A stretch of DNA of 64,000 bases from Bacillus sp. Xin1. Lineage in GTDB: Bacteria; Bacillota; Bacilli; Bacillales; Bacillaceae_G. Where the stretch lies: assembly GCF_013314535.1 (NCBI RefSeq), contig NZ_JABUAE010000026.1:1-64000 (forward strand). The letters are read 5' to 3'. A program made the position numbers and the translations under genes. Positions 8,963 to 17,665 of this stretch are shown piece by piece (the first letter of the stretch is position 1; the number at the start of each line of letters is the position of its first letter). The notes beneath the pieces are model-generated. The model did not search any database. It was not told the origin of the DNA and saw nothing but the letters and a program-made list of their open reading frames with translations.

Positions 8963-9415
8963 TTATAAGGTGAACTTTGCCAATTGTTCACCCCAATATG
9001 ATAATTCAGTTTCAACAAATCCAGCTTTCCTATAAGCAATTTTTGCTGAAAGATTTTTAGGATTATATCCAATCATGATTAGAGGAATATTGTTATTATT
9101 AATACTTCTTATCTTTTCAATAATGAGAAATATAGCCTGTATACCTATACCTATACCTTGTCCTTGGTATTCTTTATCAATCATTAGTCTATAAATCCAA
9201 TAATTATTATCATCAGAGTCTATTCCAAACATTGCAAATCCTATTAATTTATTATCAAGACATATACCATTTGCATAGAAATTATTTAAAAATTGAACCT
9301 CTGCAATAGAATAAAGATTGGAGGCAATAAATGTACGTTGTTCTTCTTTTACTGATAATTTTATAGCCTCTTCCCAGTTACTTTTGTCAATGGTTTTTAA
9401 AGATAGTTTGTTCAA
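8963..9415 (-). CDS. GNAT acetyltransferase, PaiA/spermidine-acetyltransferase-like
   Basis: 150-residue GNAT protein resembling the spermine/spermidine acetyltransferase group. It has RLMIDKEYQGQGIGIG as the acetyl-CoA loop (about residues 76-91) and NLSAKIAYRKAGF near the end. It starts at a TTG supported by AAAGGAGGATTC. It is visibly related in sequence and layout to the acetyltransferase at 45864-46334, so the two are paralogues. A tiny open frame with its own strong ribosome site (9466-9519) lies just upstream on the same strand. The substrate is inferred only from similarity. Confidence 0.82.
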   Translation of the reverse strand: MNKLSLKTIDKSNWEEAIKLSVKEEQRTFIASNLYSIAEVQFLNNFYANGICLDNKLIGFAMFGIDSDDNNYWIYRLMIDKEYQGQGIGIGIQAIFLIIEKIRSINNNNIPLIMIGYNPKNLSAKIAYRKAGFVETELSYWGEQLAKFTL

Positions 9416-9465
9416 TATGAATCCTCCTTTCGAATATAGATGGGAACCACGAAGTTTTTGGGCTA

Positions 9466-9519
9466 TTAAAACGTTATCCCCTCATATTTACACCCTAAAA
9501 ATACTATTTCCTTTTGCAT
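9466..9519 (-). CDS. Possible 17-residue leader peptide
   Basis: ATG to TAA encoding MQKEIVFLGCKYEGITF, preceded by AAGGAGGTGTTGTCT, one of the best ribosome sites in the window. It ends about 50 bases before the acetyltransferase start. It may be a leader peptide, a small protein or a remnant; I recognise no family. Confidence 0.35.
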   Translation of the reverse strand: MQKEIVFLGCKYEGITF

Positions 9520-9635
9520 AGACAACACCTCCTTAACATTAGGATTTAAACTTCTAAATAATATATTTGAGATTTTTAAATGCTTTCTAATTTTATCAAA
9601 ATTTAATTATGATAAAAAAATTCTGAAAGATATAC

Positions 9636-9664
9636 TTGAATTGATAATGATAATCAATTAAAAT
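9636..9664 (+). promoter_or_regulatory. Sigma-A promoter of the asb operon
   Basis: TTGAAT (9636-9641) and TAAAAT (9659-9664) with a 17-base spacer. The spacer is largely occupied by the first Fur box. Confidence 0.75.
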
Positions 9665-9690
9665 CTTATTTGATAATGATAATCATTTTT
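9642..9690 (+). promoter_or_regulatory. Two Fur boxes upstream of asbA
   Basis: TGATAATGATAATCAATTA (9642-9660) and TGATAATGATAATCATTTT (9671-9689) both match the 19-bp Fur consensus GATAATGATAATCATTATC closely. The first overlaps the promoter and the second covers the likely transcription start. This is standard iron repression of a siderophore operon. The rest of the 9416-9751 gap holds the small reverse open frame and AT-rich sequence. Confidence 0.92.
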
Positions 9691-9751
9691 CTGTTAGTTA
9701 TTATTAAAAATAAAAATTTCCGATAGCTTTATTGTAAAGAGGAGGACAAGT

Positions 9752-11587
9752 ATGCAGCATGCGAAACAAATCGCGGAACATGCAACAATGCAAAGTTTTT
9801 TAAATTGTTATTTACGTGAAACAGGAAGCGGGGAATGGATTACAGAAGATGAGAATATGAGTACCATCTTTAGTGATACAAAGGACACAGGTGCTGTTTC
9901 AACATATTTATGCTGTCGGTTATCGGCGCAAAACATTACTTTGTATGCAGAAGTTATATATAAATCACCAACAGATCGTCATCTGTTTGGAAAACATTTC
10001 TATTATCAAATTGGAACAGATTTTCATGTTGTGAAAGCTGATTATGTAACGGTTATTACATTACTAATAAAAGAGATGTCCATGAACTATGGAGAGGGGA
10101 CAAACCCGGACGAACTTCTACTTCGAGTTATTCAAAGTTGTCAAAATATGAAGGAGTTTATTGGGGAGAGAGAACAAGATGTTGCAAAGTTATATGGATT
10201 CCATACGACTTTTATAGAAGCAGAGCAATCTTTACTTTTTGGTCATTTAAACCATCCTACGCCAAAGAGTAGACAAGGAATATTAAATTGGAAAAGTTCA
10301 ATGTATTCGCCTGAATTACAGGGTGAGTGTCAACTTCATTATTTTCGAGCGCATAAAGATTTAGTAAAGGAAAAATCCATTCTTATGGAACAGGCAACAG
10401 AAATTATAAAGGGGGAGTTAAGAAAAGACCCGTCTGTCAGTACGGAATTTATTGAACGTTATTGTGAAGAAGATGACTATTCTTTAATTCCAATTCATCC
10501 ACTTCAAGCAGAATGGTTATTATATCAACCTTATGTGAAGAATTGGATAGATAATGGTGTTCTTGAGTATTTCGGACCAGTTGGAAAACCATATATGGCA
10601 ACATCTTCACTTAGAACAATGTATCATCCAGAATCAAACTATATGTTTAAATTTTCTTTTCCTGTGAAAGTTACAAATTCAATGCGTGTAAATAAATTGA
10701 AAGAGCTTGAAAGTGGAATAGAAGGAAAAGAAATATTAAATACAAAAATTGGAGAAGTACGAGATAAATTCCCAGGATTTGATTTTATATGTGATCCAGC
10801 TTATATTACGCTAGGACTTGAAGGACAAGAATCAGGATTTGAAGTAATTATTCGTGAAAATGCTTTCTATGGTGAGAATGCAAACAATGCAACCCTCATT
10901 GCAGGGCTTACCCAAGATGCGCTTCCAGGTGAAAAAACGAGATTAGCAAATATTATTCATCATCTTGCAGAAGAAGAAGGAAGAAGTTGTGAAGAGGTAA
11001 GTTTAGATTGGTTCAGGCGCTATATGAATATTTCCTTAAAACCAATGGTATGGATGTACTTAAAATATGGAGTTGCATTAGAGGCACATCAACAAAATAG
11101 TGTTATTCATCTAAAAGATGGTTATCCAGCAAAATTTTATTTCCGTGATAATCAAGGATTTTATTTCTGTAATTCAATGAAACATATTTTGGATGCCGAA
11201 TTGCCTGGTATTGGTGAAAAGAGTGGGAATTTATATGATGACAGTATTGCAGATGAACGTTTCCGTTATTACTTAATTTTTAATCATATGTTTGGGTTAA
11301 TAAATGGATTTGGTACATCGAGGTTAATAGATGAGGAAATTCTCCTTTCCGAATTACGGAGTGTACTAGAATCGTTCCTTCCATATAATCGTGAACCATC
11401 TACATTTTTAGAAGAATTATTGAAAGATAAAGAATTACCGTGTAAAGCAAATTTATTAACAAGATTTTTTGATGTTGATGAATTAACAAGCCCTCTTGAG
11501 CAAGCTATTTATGTCAAGGTTGACAATCCTCTCTTTCAAGAAGTGGAGGCAGAGTGCAATAAAAGAGAAAGCGTTGTTCGTTCATAA
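9752..11587 (+). CDS. asbA: Petrobactin synthetase AsbA (IucA/IucC family)
   Basis: 611-residue NRPS-independent siderophore synthetase. In B. anthracis AsbA uses ATP to condense citrate with spermidine, the first step in assembling petrobactin. Signatures of the IucA/IucC fold are visible: HPTPKSRQG (about residue 169), LIPIHPLQAEWLL, ATSSLRTMYHP, and the C-terminal GVALEAHQQNSV with its conserved His and Gln. The ATG follows GAGGAGGAC. It is the first gene behind the double Fur box and is followed by asbBCDEF in the published order. Cytoplasmic. The identity is confident from both sequence and operon. Confidence 0.97.
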   Translation: MQHAKQIAEHATMQSFLNCYLRETGSGEWITEDENMSTIFSDTKDTGAVSTYLCCRLSAQNITLYAEVIYKSPTDRHLFGKHFYYQIGTDFHVVKADYVTVITLLIKEMSMNYGEGTNPDELLLRVIQSCQNMKEFIGEREQDVAKLYGFHTTFIEAEQSLLFGHLNHPTPKSRQGILNWKSSMYSPELQGECQLHYFRAHKDLVKEKSILMEQATEIIKGELRKDPSVSTEFIERYCEEDDYSLIPIHPLQAEWLLYQPYVKNWIDNGVLEYFGPVGKPYMATSSLRTMYHPESNYMFKFSFPVKVTNSMRVNKLKELESGIEGKEILNTKIGEVRDKFPGFDFICDPAYITLGLEGQESGFEVIIRENAFYGENANNATLIAGLTQDALPGEKTRLANIIHHLAEEEGRSCEEVSLDWFRRYMNISLKPMVWMYLKYGVALEAHQQNSVIHLKDGYPAKFYFRDNQGFYFCNSMKHILDAELPGIGEKSGNLYDDSIADERFRYYLIFNHMFGLINGFGTSRLIDEEILLSELRSVLESFLPYNREPSTFLEELLKDKELPCKANLLTRFFDVDELTSPLEQAIYVKVDNPLFQEVEAECNKRESVVRS

Positions 11588-11653
11588 ATATTTTTAAAAT
11601 TTCACGTAATACAAAAAATGGTATTTTTAATATTTTCTATCATGGAGGCAGCT

Positions 11654-13501
11654 ATGAAGGAAGAGGTTTATCATACGAGAGTAATGAAAGCGGTTCAATC
11701 AGATCGTTATATTGCTGTTAGACGAAGAGTTTTTCGTCAATTAATAGAGTCCTTAATTTATGAGGAAATCATTTCTCCAATTCGCATACAAGAGGAAGAA
11801 GATATATTTTTTATCATTTCAGGGTTTGATGAAAGTGGAAACAGCGTCACATACAGATGTTGTGGTCAAGAGCGAATGACATTTGGCCGTATTCGGTTAA
11901 CCGAAAAACCACTTGTAAGAATACAAAATGATAGAGAAGAAGAAGTAACATCAATTGCACAATTTTTAAATGAAGTTTTTAAAATGATTCAGGTAGATGA
12001 AGCGAAATTACATTCCTTTATTCAAGAGTTAGAACAAACAATCTTTAAAGATACAATGGCTCAATATGAAGGAAACGAAACAAAAGAGAAGCTTATAGAG
12101 GAAACATACGATGAGCTGGAAAATCGCTTAATGGATGGACATCCGTATCATCCAAGTTATAAGGCACGAATCGGCTTTCATTATCGTGATAATTACCAAT
12201 ATGGTTTCGAATTTAAACAGTCGATGAAACTCATTTGGATTGCCATTCATAATAAATATACTCATATAGGAGCTCTGTCCAAGGAAGATTTCAATCACTT
12301 TGTGGGTGCAGAAATAGGAGAGAAGAAACGAATTGAATTTTATTCTACTGTTCGAAATATAGGATGCAATCCAAATGATTATACATTCATGCCCGTTCAT
12401 CCGTGGCAATGGGAGAATTATATTATCCCGAATTATGCTGAACATATACACAATAGGCACATTATTTTTATAGAACAATCAGAAGATGAATATTTTGCAC
12501 AGCAATCGATGCGTACTTTACAAAATGCTACCAATTGTATGAAACCTTATGTGAAGCTTTCTATGAACTTGTTAAATACATCAACTGTTCGGACGTTAAA
12601 ACCACACTCAGTTGTTAGTGCACCTATTATTTCAAATTGGTTAACAGATTTGGTAAGGGATGACTCATATTTAAGGGATAAGGCGCGTGTTGTTTTATTA
12701 CAAGAATTTGCCGGTGTAACGTACGATCCACCAGGTCAAGCTACTTACGGTTCGTTAGGATGTATTTGGCGTGAAAGTATTCATGTACATTTAGAAGAGA
12801 CAGAAGAAGCCGTACCGTTTAATGCTTTATATGCAAAAGACCAAGACGGAAAGCCTATTATTGAGCCCTGGCTAAAGAAAAACGGCATTGAAAATTGGCT
12901 TCGTATACTTATTCAAAAAGCGGTGTTACCAGTTGTACATCTATTAGTGGAACAGGGCATTGCGTTAGAATCACATGGACAAAATATGATTCTTATTCAT
13001 AAACAAGGAATGCCGATCCGGATTGCGCTAAAAGATTTTCATGAAGGTCTTGAGTTTTATCGTCCATATTTAAAAATGCCAGAAAAGTGTCCCGATTTTG
13101 CAAAAGTACACAGTATGTATGCAAAAGGACAGCTCAATGACTTTTTTGAAATGGACAGTATGCGTAGTTTACAAGAAATGATCTTAGATGCGCTCTTCTT
13201 ATTTAATTTAGGTGAACTAGCGTTACTGCTTGCTGATGAATATCGATTTAATGAAGAGAGATTTTGGATGCTTGTTGTAGAAGAATTAGAGAATCACTTT
13301 ACAAGTTCTCAGTATCTATATGGACGTTTTGAGGAGTTACAGCTATACACACCTACATTTCGAGCGGAGCAATTAACAAGACGTCGCATATATAAAGATG
13401 TGGAATCGCTTGTACATGAAGTGCCCAATCCTTTATATCATGCACTGCAACTTATAAAGAGTAAGACTGTTGTTATGGAGGTAAATCATGCTAATCGTTA
13501 A
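11654..13501 (+). CDS. asbB: Petrobactin synthetase AsbB (IucA/IucC family)
   Basis: 615-residue second NIS synthetase. It works with AsbA on the citrate-spermidine intermediate, adding the second (3,4-dihydroxybenzoyl-)spermidine arm. Visible motifs are HPYHPSYKARIGF, FMPVHPWQWENY, SMRTLQNA and GIALESHGQNMILI, the last being the family's catalytic-end His/Gln signature. The ATG at 11654 is chosen because ATGGAGGCAGCT lies just before it; an in-frame ATG twelve codons upstream lacks a ribosome site. The end overlaps asbC by 14 bases, suggesting translational coupling. Confidence 0.96.
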   Translation: MKEEVYHTRVMKAVQSDRYIAVRRRVFRQLIESLIYEEIISPIRIQEEEDIFFIISGFDESGNSVTYRCCGQERMTFGRIRLTEKPLVRIQNDREEEVTSIAQFLNEVFKMIQVDEAKLHSFIQELEQTIFKDTMAQYEGNETKEKLIEETYDELENRLMDGHPYHPSYKARIGFHYRDNYQYGFEFKQSMKLIWIAIHNKYTHIGALSKEDFNHFVGAEIGEKKRIEFYSTVRNIGCNPNDYTFMPVHPWQWENYIIPNYAEHIHNRHIIFIEQSEDEYFAQQSMRTLQNATNCMKPYVKLSMNLLNTSTVRTLKPHSVVSAPIISNWLTDLVRDDSYLRDKARVVLLQEFAGVTYDPPGQATYGSLGCIWRESIHVHLEETEEAVPFNALYAKDQDGKPIIEPWLKKNGIENWLRILIQKAVLPVVHLLVEQGIALESHGQNMILIHKQGMPIRIALKDFHEGLEFYRPYLKMPEKCPDFAKVHSMYAKGQLNDFFEMDSMRSLQEMILDALFLFNLGELALLLADEYRFNEERFWMLVVEELENHFTSSQYLYGRFEELQLYTPTFRAEQLTRRRIYKDVESLVHEVPNPLYHALQLIKSKTVVMEVNHANR

Positions 13502-14726
13502 CAAACAAGAATATAGCAAGAATGATTTTGAATTAAGAATACAAATGTATGAAAATATGGAACATTTTCAAAAAGTGAATGGAAAGAGATTTGCTCTTTG
13601 TATAATCGATCCTTTTGATATTACTACGCTTATCCTTTTCTTAAAACAAAAAAAAGCATCTGTGCTACTTATTCATGGAGAGACGCCAAAAGCTACAGCT
13701 ATTGAAATGGCAAAACGTGCCGAATGTTTTGGGCTCTTATATGGAGATTTTAAGCAATTCATAACATTAAATAGTGAGCACGAAATAAAAAAAGAACCAT
13801 CTTTACTGCAATATAGTTCAGGAACAACTGGTGAACCGAAACTCATTGAAAGGCCATGGGAAGAAATTGAAAGAGAAATTGACGCTTATAATCAAGCTTT
13901 GCAGTGTGAAGTTGATGAAGTACCAATTGTATTGGCTCCTGTTTCCCATTCATATGGATTAATTTGTGGGACGTTATCTGCAATCATGCGAGGTAGTAAG
14001 CCAATTGTTATTACAAATAAAAACCCGAAATTTGCATTAAATATCATTCGTAATACACCAAAATATATCGTATATGCGGTACCACTTATGCTACATATTA
14101 TGGGAAGTTTTCCACAAGGAGCATTTCAGTTTCATAAAGTGATGACGTCAGGTTCACCGTTACCAGAATCATTATTTTATAAACTTAAAGGGATGACAAA
14201 GTATATGATGCAGCAGTACGGATGCTCAGAAGCAGGTTGCATTAGTATTTGTCACAATATGAACACACATTTAGATTTAGGAGAACCACTTCCTCACGTG
14301 TCTATTCGTATTAGTGGTGATCAAAACCAGCCTGAGGAAATAGTAGTAACAATTGGAGAGAAAGTGATTTATACAAAAGATTTAGGATATAAATCAGAAC
14401 GTGGGCTACATTTTGTGGGGCGTATGGATGATGTAATTAACGTGTCAGGTTTGAAGGTATTCCCGATAGAAGTAGAGGAGACAATGCTCCGTTTAGATGG
14501 TATTCAGGAGGCAATTGTGTATCGCGGAAAACACCCTGTAATGGGTGAGATTGTAAAAGCGAAAGTGATTTCTAGTATTGAGCCTGTTCAAATACGAGAA
14601 TGGTGTATACAGCATTTACCGTCCTATAAAGTCCCTCATGAAATTGAAAATGTTACGGAAATTCCTAAAAATGCAACTGGGAAGGTAAGCCGTAAACTAT
14701 TAGAAATGGAGGAAATGACAACGTGA
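13488..14726 (+). CDS. asbC: 3,4-dihydroxybenzoate-AMP ligase AsbC
   Basis: 412-residue adenylating enzyme of the ANL superfamily. It activates 3,4-dihydroxybenzoate and loads it on AsbD. The ATP-binding loop reads LLQYSSGTTGEPKLIERP (about residues 106-123), and the C-terminal part has VGRMDDVINVSGLKVFPIEVE and the lysine of PKNATGKVSRK. It is shorter than typical ligases (about 500 or more), as known for AsbC. Start ATG behind GGAGGTAAATC. It overlaps both asbB and asbD. Confidence 0.95.
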   Translation: MLIVNKQEYSKNDFELRIQMYENMEHFQKVNGKRFALCIIDPFDITTLILFLKQKKASVLLIHGETPKATAIEMAKRAECFGLLYGDFKQFITLNSEHEIKKEPSLLQYSSGTTGEPKLIERPWEEIEREIDAYNQALQCEVDEVPIVLAPVSHSYGLICGTLSAIMRGSKPIVITNKNPKFALNIIRNTPKYIVYAVPLMLHIMGSFPQGAFQFHKVMTSGSPLPESLFYKLKGMTKYMMQQYGCSEAGCISICHNMNTHLDLGEPLPHVSIRISGDQNQPEEIVVTIGEKVIYTKDLGYKSERGLHFVGRMDDVINVSGLKVFPIEVEETMLRLDGIQEAIVYRGKHPVMGEIVKAKVISSIEPVQIREWCIQHLPSYKVPHEIENVTEIPKNATGKVSRKLLEMEEMTT

Positions 14727-14995
14727 ATCGTAAAATGTTAAAGGCAGCGTTATTAAAAATTATGATCGAAAAAATGGAATTAAAACATGTTACTTATTTG
14801 GAAGATACAATGCGTTTAAATCAAGATTTATATATTGACTCTGTCATGATGCTTCAGCTTATTGTTTATATCGAAATGGATTTACAATTATGTGTTCCTG
14901 AAGATGAAGTGGATCCGAAAGCTTTTTCTACTATAGGTTCTTTACTGGACTTTATGGAAGAACTACAACCGTTACAGGTGGATGCGAATAACTAA
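14723..14995 (+). CDS. asbD: Aryl carrier protein AsbD
   Basis: 90-residue acyl/aryl carrier protein. Ser40 in LYIDSVMMLQL is the expected phosphopantetheine attachment site, within the usual DS(L/V) context. It carries 3,4-dihydroxybenzoate from AsbC to AsbE. It starts at a GTG in a GTGA overlap with the asbC stop codon, so the two are translationally coupled. The length fits a standalone carrier domain. Confidence 0.94.
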   Translation: MNRKMLKAALLKIMIEKMELKHVTYLEDTMRLNQDLYIDSVMMLQLIVYIEMDLQLCVPEDEVDPKAFSTIGSLLDFMEELQPLQVDANN

Positions 14996-15018
14996 TATTT
15001 TAGAAAACGGGTGAGAAA

Positions 15019-15999
15019 ATGACTTCAATTAAAGTGCACTGTTTAGTGAGTTGTTTTTGTGAAATTATTAAAAGACGTAGTGATATAGATTTTCGACCTT
15101 TTTACTTTGGTTTATGGGATGGAGATTTTGATATAACAGAGGAAGGTGTCATTTCTTATCATTCTGAAAATATTAGCCATGACAGTTACTTACATTGGTA
15201 TGAAAAACTATACGGAATAAAAGTAAATGAATGGTACGATCATTCAAAAGAGAAACAAACGAATGTAGAGACCTTTTTAGAGTTAGTAGAAACAAAGCCA
15301 GAAAATCGATATGTCATTGTAATGGTAGATATGTCATTATTGCCAGAGAGGGAAAATAAATTCCATCAAAAACCATTCCCACACTATTTAATGATATCAA
15401 AAACAAATCAAGAAGATGAATGGTTTATGCTGGATCCGGATTTTCGCTGGGAAGGAAATATGGCAAAGGATAAAGTGATTCATTCCATTGAAAACAATCC
15501 GTTTGGTGGAGGATATTTCATTGATGTACAGGCTGTTCGAGAGCCTTCTCAGGAAGCAGTAGAAAGTTATTTTGTTGAGACATTCAAAAGGGATTACAAT
15601 GAATTAACGATGAAATTAAAAGATTTGGTCATAAGAATGGTAAATGGTGAAGGTGGAGCGGAATTTTCTAAACTAATAGCAGCAGTGAAACAAATACCTG
15701 TATTGGCCATTCGTAAATATAGTTATGAACATGCATTTGCATATTTTCGTGAAACATTACAATACTCTGAAACAGAATTTGATTATTGGTGTGACCGAGT
15801 AGAAGATATCGTACAAGGATTTACAAATGTACAGTATAAAGTAATAAAAATGGCAATGACAAAAAATAAAGAGATGTTATCATCAATAGTTGAAAAATTA
15901 AATGAGATGAATGAGATTGAATTTGCGATTAAGCAGGAGTTAGAGAGACAGTTTGTAGCATGGAAAAAGATAAGAATAAATCAGTCTGTCACTTTATAA
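15019..15999 (+). CDS. asbE: Petrobactin biosynthesis protein AsbE
   Basis: 326-residue protein. In the characterised pathway AsbE transfers 3,4-dihydroxybenzoate from the AsbD thioester to the primary amines of spermidine or the citryl intermediate. There are no strong general motifs; the N-terminal VHCLVSCFCEIIKRR and PHYLMISKTN stretches fit a cysteine-containing acyltransferase of the BtrH-like type, which is inference. The start follows ACGGGTGAG. The identification rests mostly on its position between asbD and asbF and on length. Its stop overlaps a dispersed repeat. Confidence 0.93.
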   Translation: MTSIKVHCLVSCFCEIIKRRSDIDFRPFYFGLWDGDFDITEEGVISYHSENISHDSYLHWYEKLYGIKVNEWYDHSKEKQTNVETFLELVETKPENRYVIVMVDMSLLPERENKFHQKPFPHYLMISKTNQEDEWFMLDPDFRWEGNMAKDKVIHSIENNPFGGGYFIDVQAVREPSQEAVESYFVETFKRDYNELTMKLKDLVIRMVNGEGGAEFSKLIAAVKQIPVLAIRKYSYEHAFAYFRETLQYSETEFDYWCDRVEDIVQGFTNVQYKVIKMAMTKNKEMLSSIVEKLNEMNEIEFAIKQELERQFVAWKKIRINQSVTL

Positions 16000-16113
16000 A
16001 GTGAAATTTTAATCAATAGGCTTTTACGGACAGTTCATCTCCTACCAAACTTCTTTGCTTTTCGCTGAATTTTGAGGTGGGAGTGTTACTGTCCACAACT
16101 AGCGGGATAAACA
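15996..16113 (+). repeat. Dispersed repeat copy B between asbE and asbF
   Basis: It starts ATAAAGTGAAATTTTAATCA across the asbE stop region, like copy A. An imperfect stem follows: GGACAGT...CTCC.ACC against GGTGGGAG...ACTGTCC. The element ends near AGCGGGATAAAC. It fills most of the 150-base gap inside an otherwise tightly packed operon. Confidence 0.65.
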
Positions 16114-16149
16114 ACCATCATTGAATTTGAGATAAAGGGGTTTGAATGT

Positions 16150-16992
16150 ATGAAATATTCGTTATGTACTATTTCGTTTCGCCATCAGCTAATTTCATTT
16201 ACTGATATTGTTCAATTTGCCTATGAGAACGGATTTGAAGGGATTGAACTATGGGGAATTCATGCACAAAATTTATATGGGCAAGAGCGTAAAGTGACAG
16301 AAGAACAACTAGATTTTTTGGAAAATAAAAATTTAAAAATCACAATGATAAGTGATTATTTAGATATTTCATTGTCAGCAGATTTTGGGAGAACAATGGA
16401 AAAATCAGAGAGATTAGCAGCGCTAGCGAATTGGTGTAATACAAATAAGATTCGTACATTTGCTGGACAAAAACGAAGCAACAGTTTTACAAAAGAAGAA
16501 CGTCAGGAATATGTGAAACGAATTCGCATGATTTGTGATTTATTTGCACAACACAATATGTACGTGCTATTGGAAACACATCCGAATACATTAACAGATT
16601 GTTTGGATTCAACTCTACAATTACTAGAAGAAGTGAATCACCCATATTTAAAAATTAATCTCGACTTTCTCCATATGTGGGAATCTGGTACGGATCCAGT
16701 AGAAAGTTATCGTCAGTTAAAACCGTGGGTACAGCACTACCATATGAAAAATATATCTTCGGCTGTTCATTTAGATGTCTTTGAGCCGAATAATGTATAC
16801 GCTTCAGCTGGTAGTCGAAAAGGGATGGTTCCGTTATTTGAAGGGGTTGTAAACTACGAAGAAATCATAAGAGAAATTCAAGGTACGGAACATTTTGCTT
16901 CACTAGAATGGTTTGGATATGATGCAAAAGAGGTATTACGAGAAGAAATTATTCAGTTGAGAAGAAAGCAACTGACAGTATTGACTCCATAA
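16150..16992 (+). CDS. asbF: 3-dehydroshikimate dehydratase AsbF
   Basis: 280-residue TIM-barrel enzyme that converts 3-dehydroshikimate to 3,4-dihydroxybenzoate, the catechol of petrobactin. Metal and catalytic residues sit where known for AsbF: Glu142 and His144 in LLETHPNT, Asp172 and His175 in NLDFLHM, His198 and Lys200 in HYHMKN, and Glu253 in SLEWFGYD. AAAGGGGTTTGA precedes the ATG. It is separated from asbE by a repeat rather than overlapping it, but has no separate promoter that I can see. A terminator follows, closing the operon. Confidence 0.96.
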   Translation: MKYSLCTISFRHQLISFTDIVQFAYENGFEGIELWGIHAQNLYGQERKVTEEQLDFLENKNLKITMISDYLDISLSADFGRTMEKSERLAALANWCNTNKIRTFAGQKRSNSFTKEERQEYVKRIRMICDLFAQHNMYVLLETHPNTLTDCLDSTLQLLEEVNHPYLKINLDFLHMWESGTDPVESYRQLKPWVQHYHMKNISSAVHLDVFEPNNVYASAGSRKGMVPLFEGVVNYEEIIREIQGTEHFASLEWFGYDAKEVLREEIIQLRRKQLTVLTP

Positions 16993-17070
16993 AGTGAAAC
17001 ATTTTCTATCGTTAGTGTGATGAAATGTAATATTTTCGTTTTTGAACAAAGATAATAGTAGAATTGATAC

Positions 17071-17103
17071 AAAAAGAGTCTCGTTTTTCGAGACTCTTTT
17101 TTA
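17071..17103 (+). terminator. Terminator of the asb operon
   Basis: AAAAAGAGTCTCG pairs perfectly with CGAGACTCTTTTT. Confidence 0.95.
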
Positions 17104-17163
17104 GGAGTTCAAAATGTAAGTGTATTTAAAAATAGCCTCGAAAAACAAACCCATAATTTACCA

Positions 17164-17194
17164 TGTATTTTTTTTTTGAAATCTATACATTTTA
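17164..17194 (+). promoter_or_regulatory. Possible sigma-G promoter of the SASP gene
   Basis: TGTATT (17164-17169) and CATTTTA (17188-17194) with an 18-base spacer resemble the forespore sigma-G consensus. The position, just ahead of an alpha/beta SASP ribosome site, fits. Confidence 0.55.
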
Positions 17195-17217
17195 ATATGT
17201 AAAGGAGGTGAACGGAA

Positions 17218-17424
17218 ATGGCTAGAAATCGTAATTCTAATCAGTTAGTATCACAAGGAGCACAAGCAGCTCTTGATCAAATGAAGTATGAAATTGCTCA
17301 AGAATTTGGTGTGCAACTTGGTGCTGACACTTCTTCTCGTGCAAATGGTTCTGTAGGCGGTGAAATCACAAAACGTCTTGTAGCTATGGCAGAACAACAG
17401 CTTGGTGGCGGGTATACTCGTTAA
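17218..17424 (+). CDS. Alpha/beta-type small acid-soluble spore protein
   Basis: 68-residue SASP that coats spore DNA and protects it from UV and heat, then is degraded at germination. It has the germination-protease cleavage region YEIAQEFGV (about residues 24-32) and the two family blocks around [13 protein letters not shown] and [20 protein letters not shown]. Start ATG behind a strong AAAGGAGGTGAAC. Probably forespore-specific through the sigma-G-like promoter. The paralogue number within the SASP family is not assigned. Confidence 0.96.
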   Translation: MARNRNSNQLVSQGAQAALDQMKYEIAQEFGVQLGADTSSRANGSVGGEITKRLVAMAEQQLGGGYTR

Positions 17425-17436
17425 TGTAAGCTGTAT

Positions 17437-17468
17437 GAAAGAAGGGAAGACTTCTTCCTTTCTTTTTT
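17437..17468 (+). terminator. Terminator after SASP gene
   Basis: GAAAGAAGGGAAG pairs with CTTCTTCCTTTC, followed by TTTTTT. Confidence 0.8.
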
Positions 17469-17604
17469 ATTGTTTTCTTAAAGTGAAAATGAATTTTTCC
17501 ATTTTATAGCATGGATATACTGTTGTAAGGATTGAAAGAATAGAAGTAATGCTATGTTATACTCCAATTTCTTTTGTTATATAAGTTAAAAAGCAGATGA
17601 AATA

Positions 17605-17650
17605 TAGTAGCCCTGATGAAATTTACAATTAAATTTCATCAGGGCTACTA
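17605..17650 (+). repeat. 21-bp perfect hairpin in the MFS gene leader
   Basis: Arms 17605-17625 and 17630-17650 are perfect reverse complements with a four-base loop. The stem begins TAGTAGCCCTGATG. No T run follows, so it is not a normal terminator. It ends about 15 bases before the MFS start codon and could control translation or transcription, or be a small palindromic repeat. Confidence 0.85.
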
Positions 17651-17665
17651 CATGGAAAGAAATAA

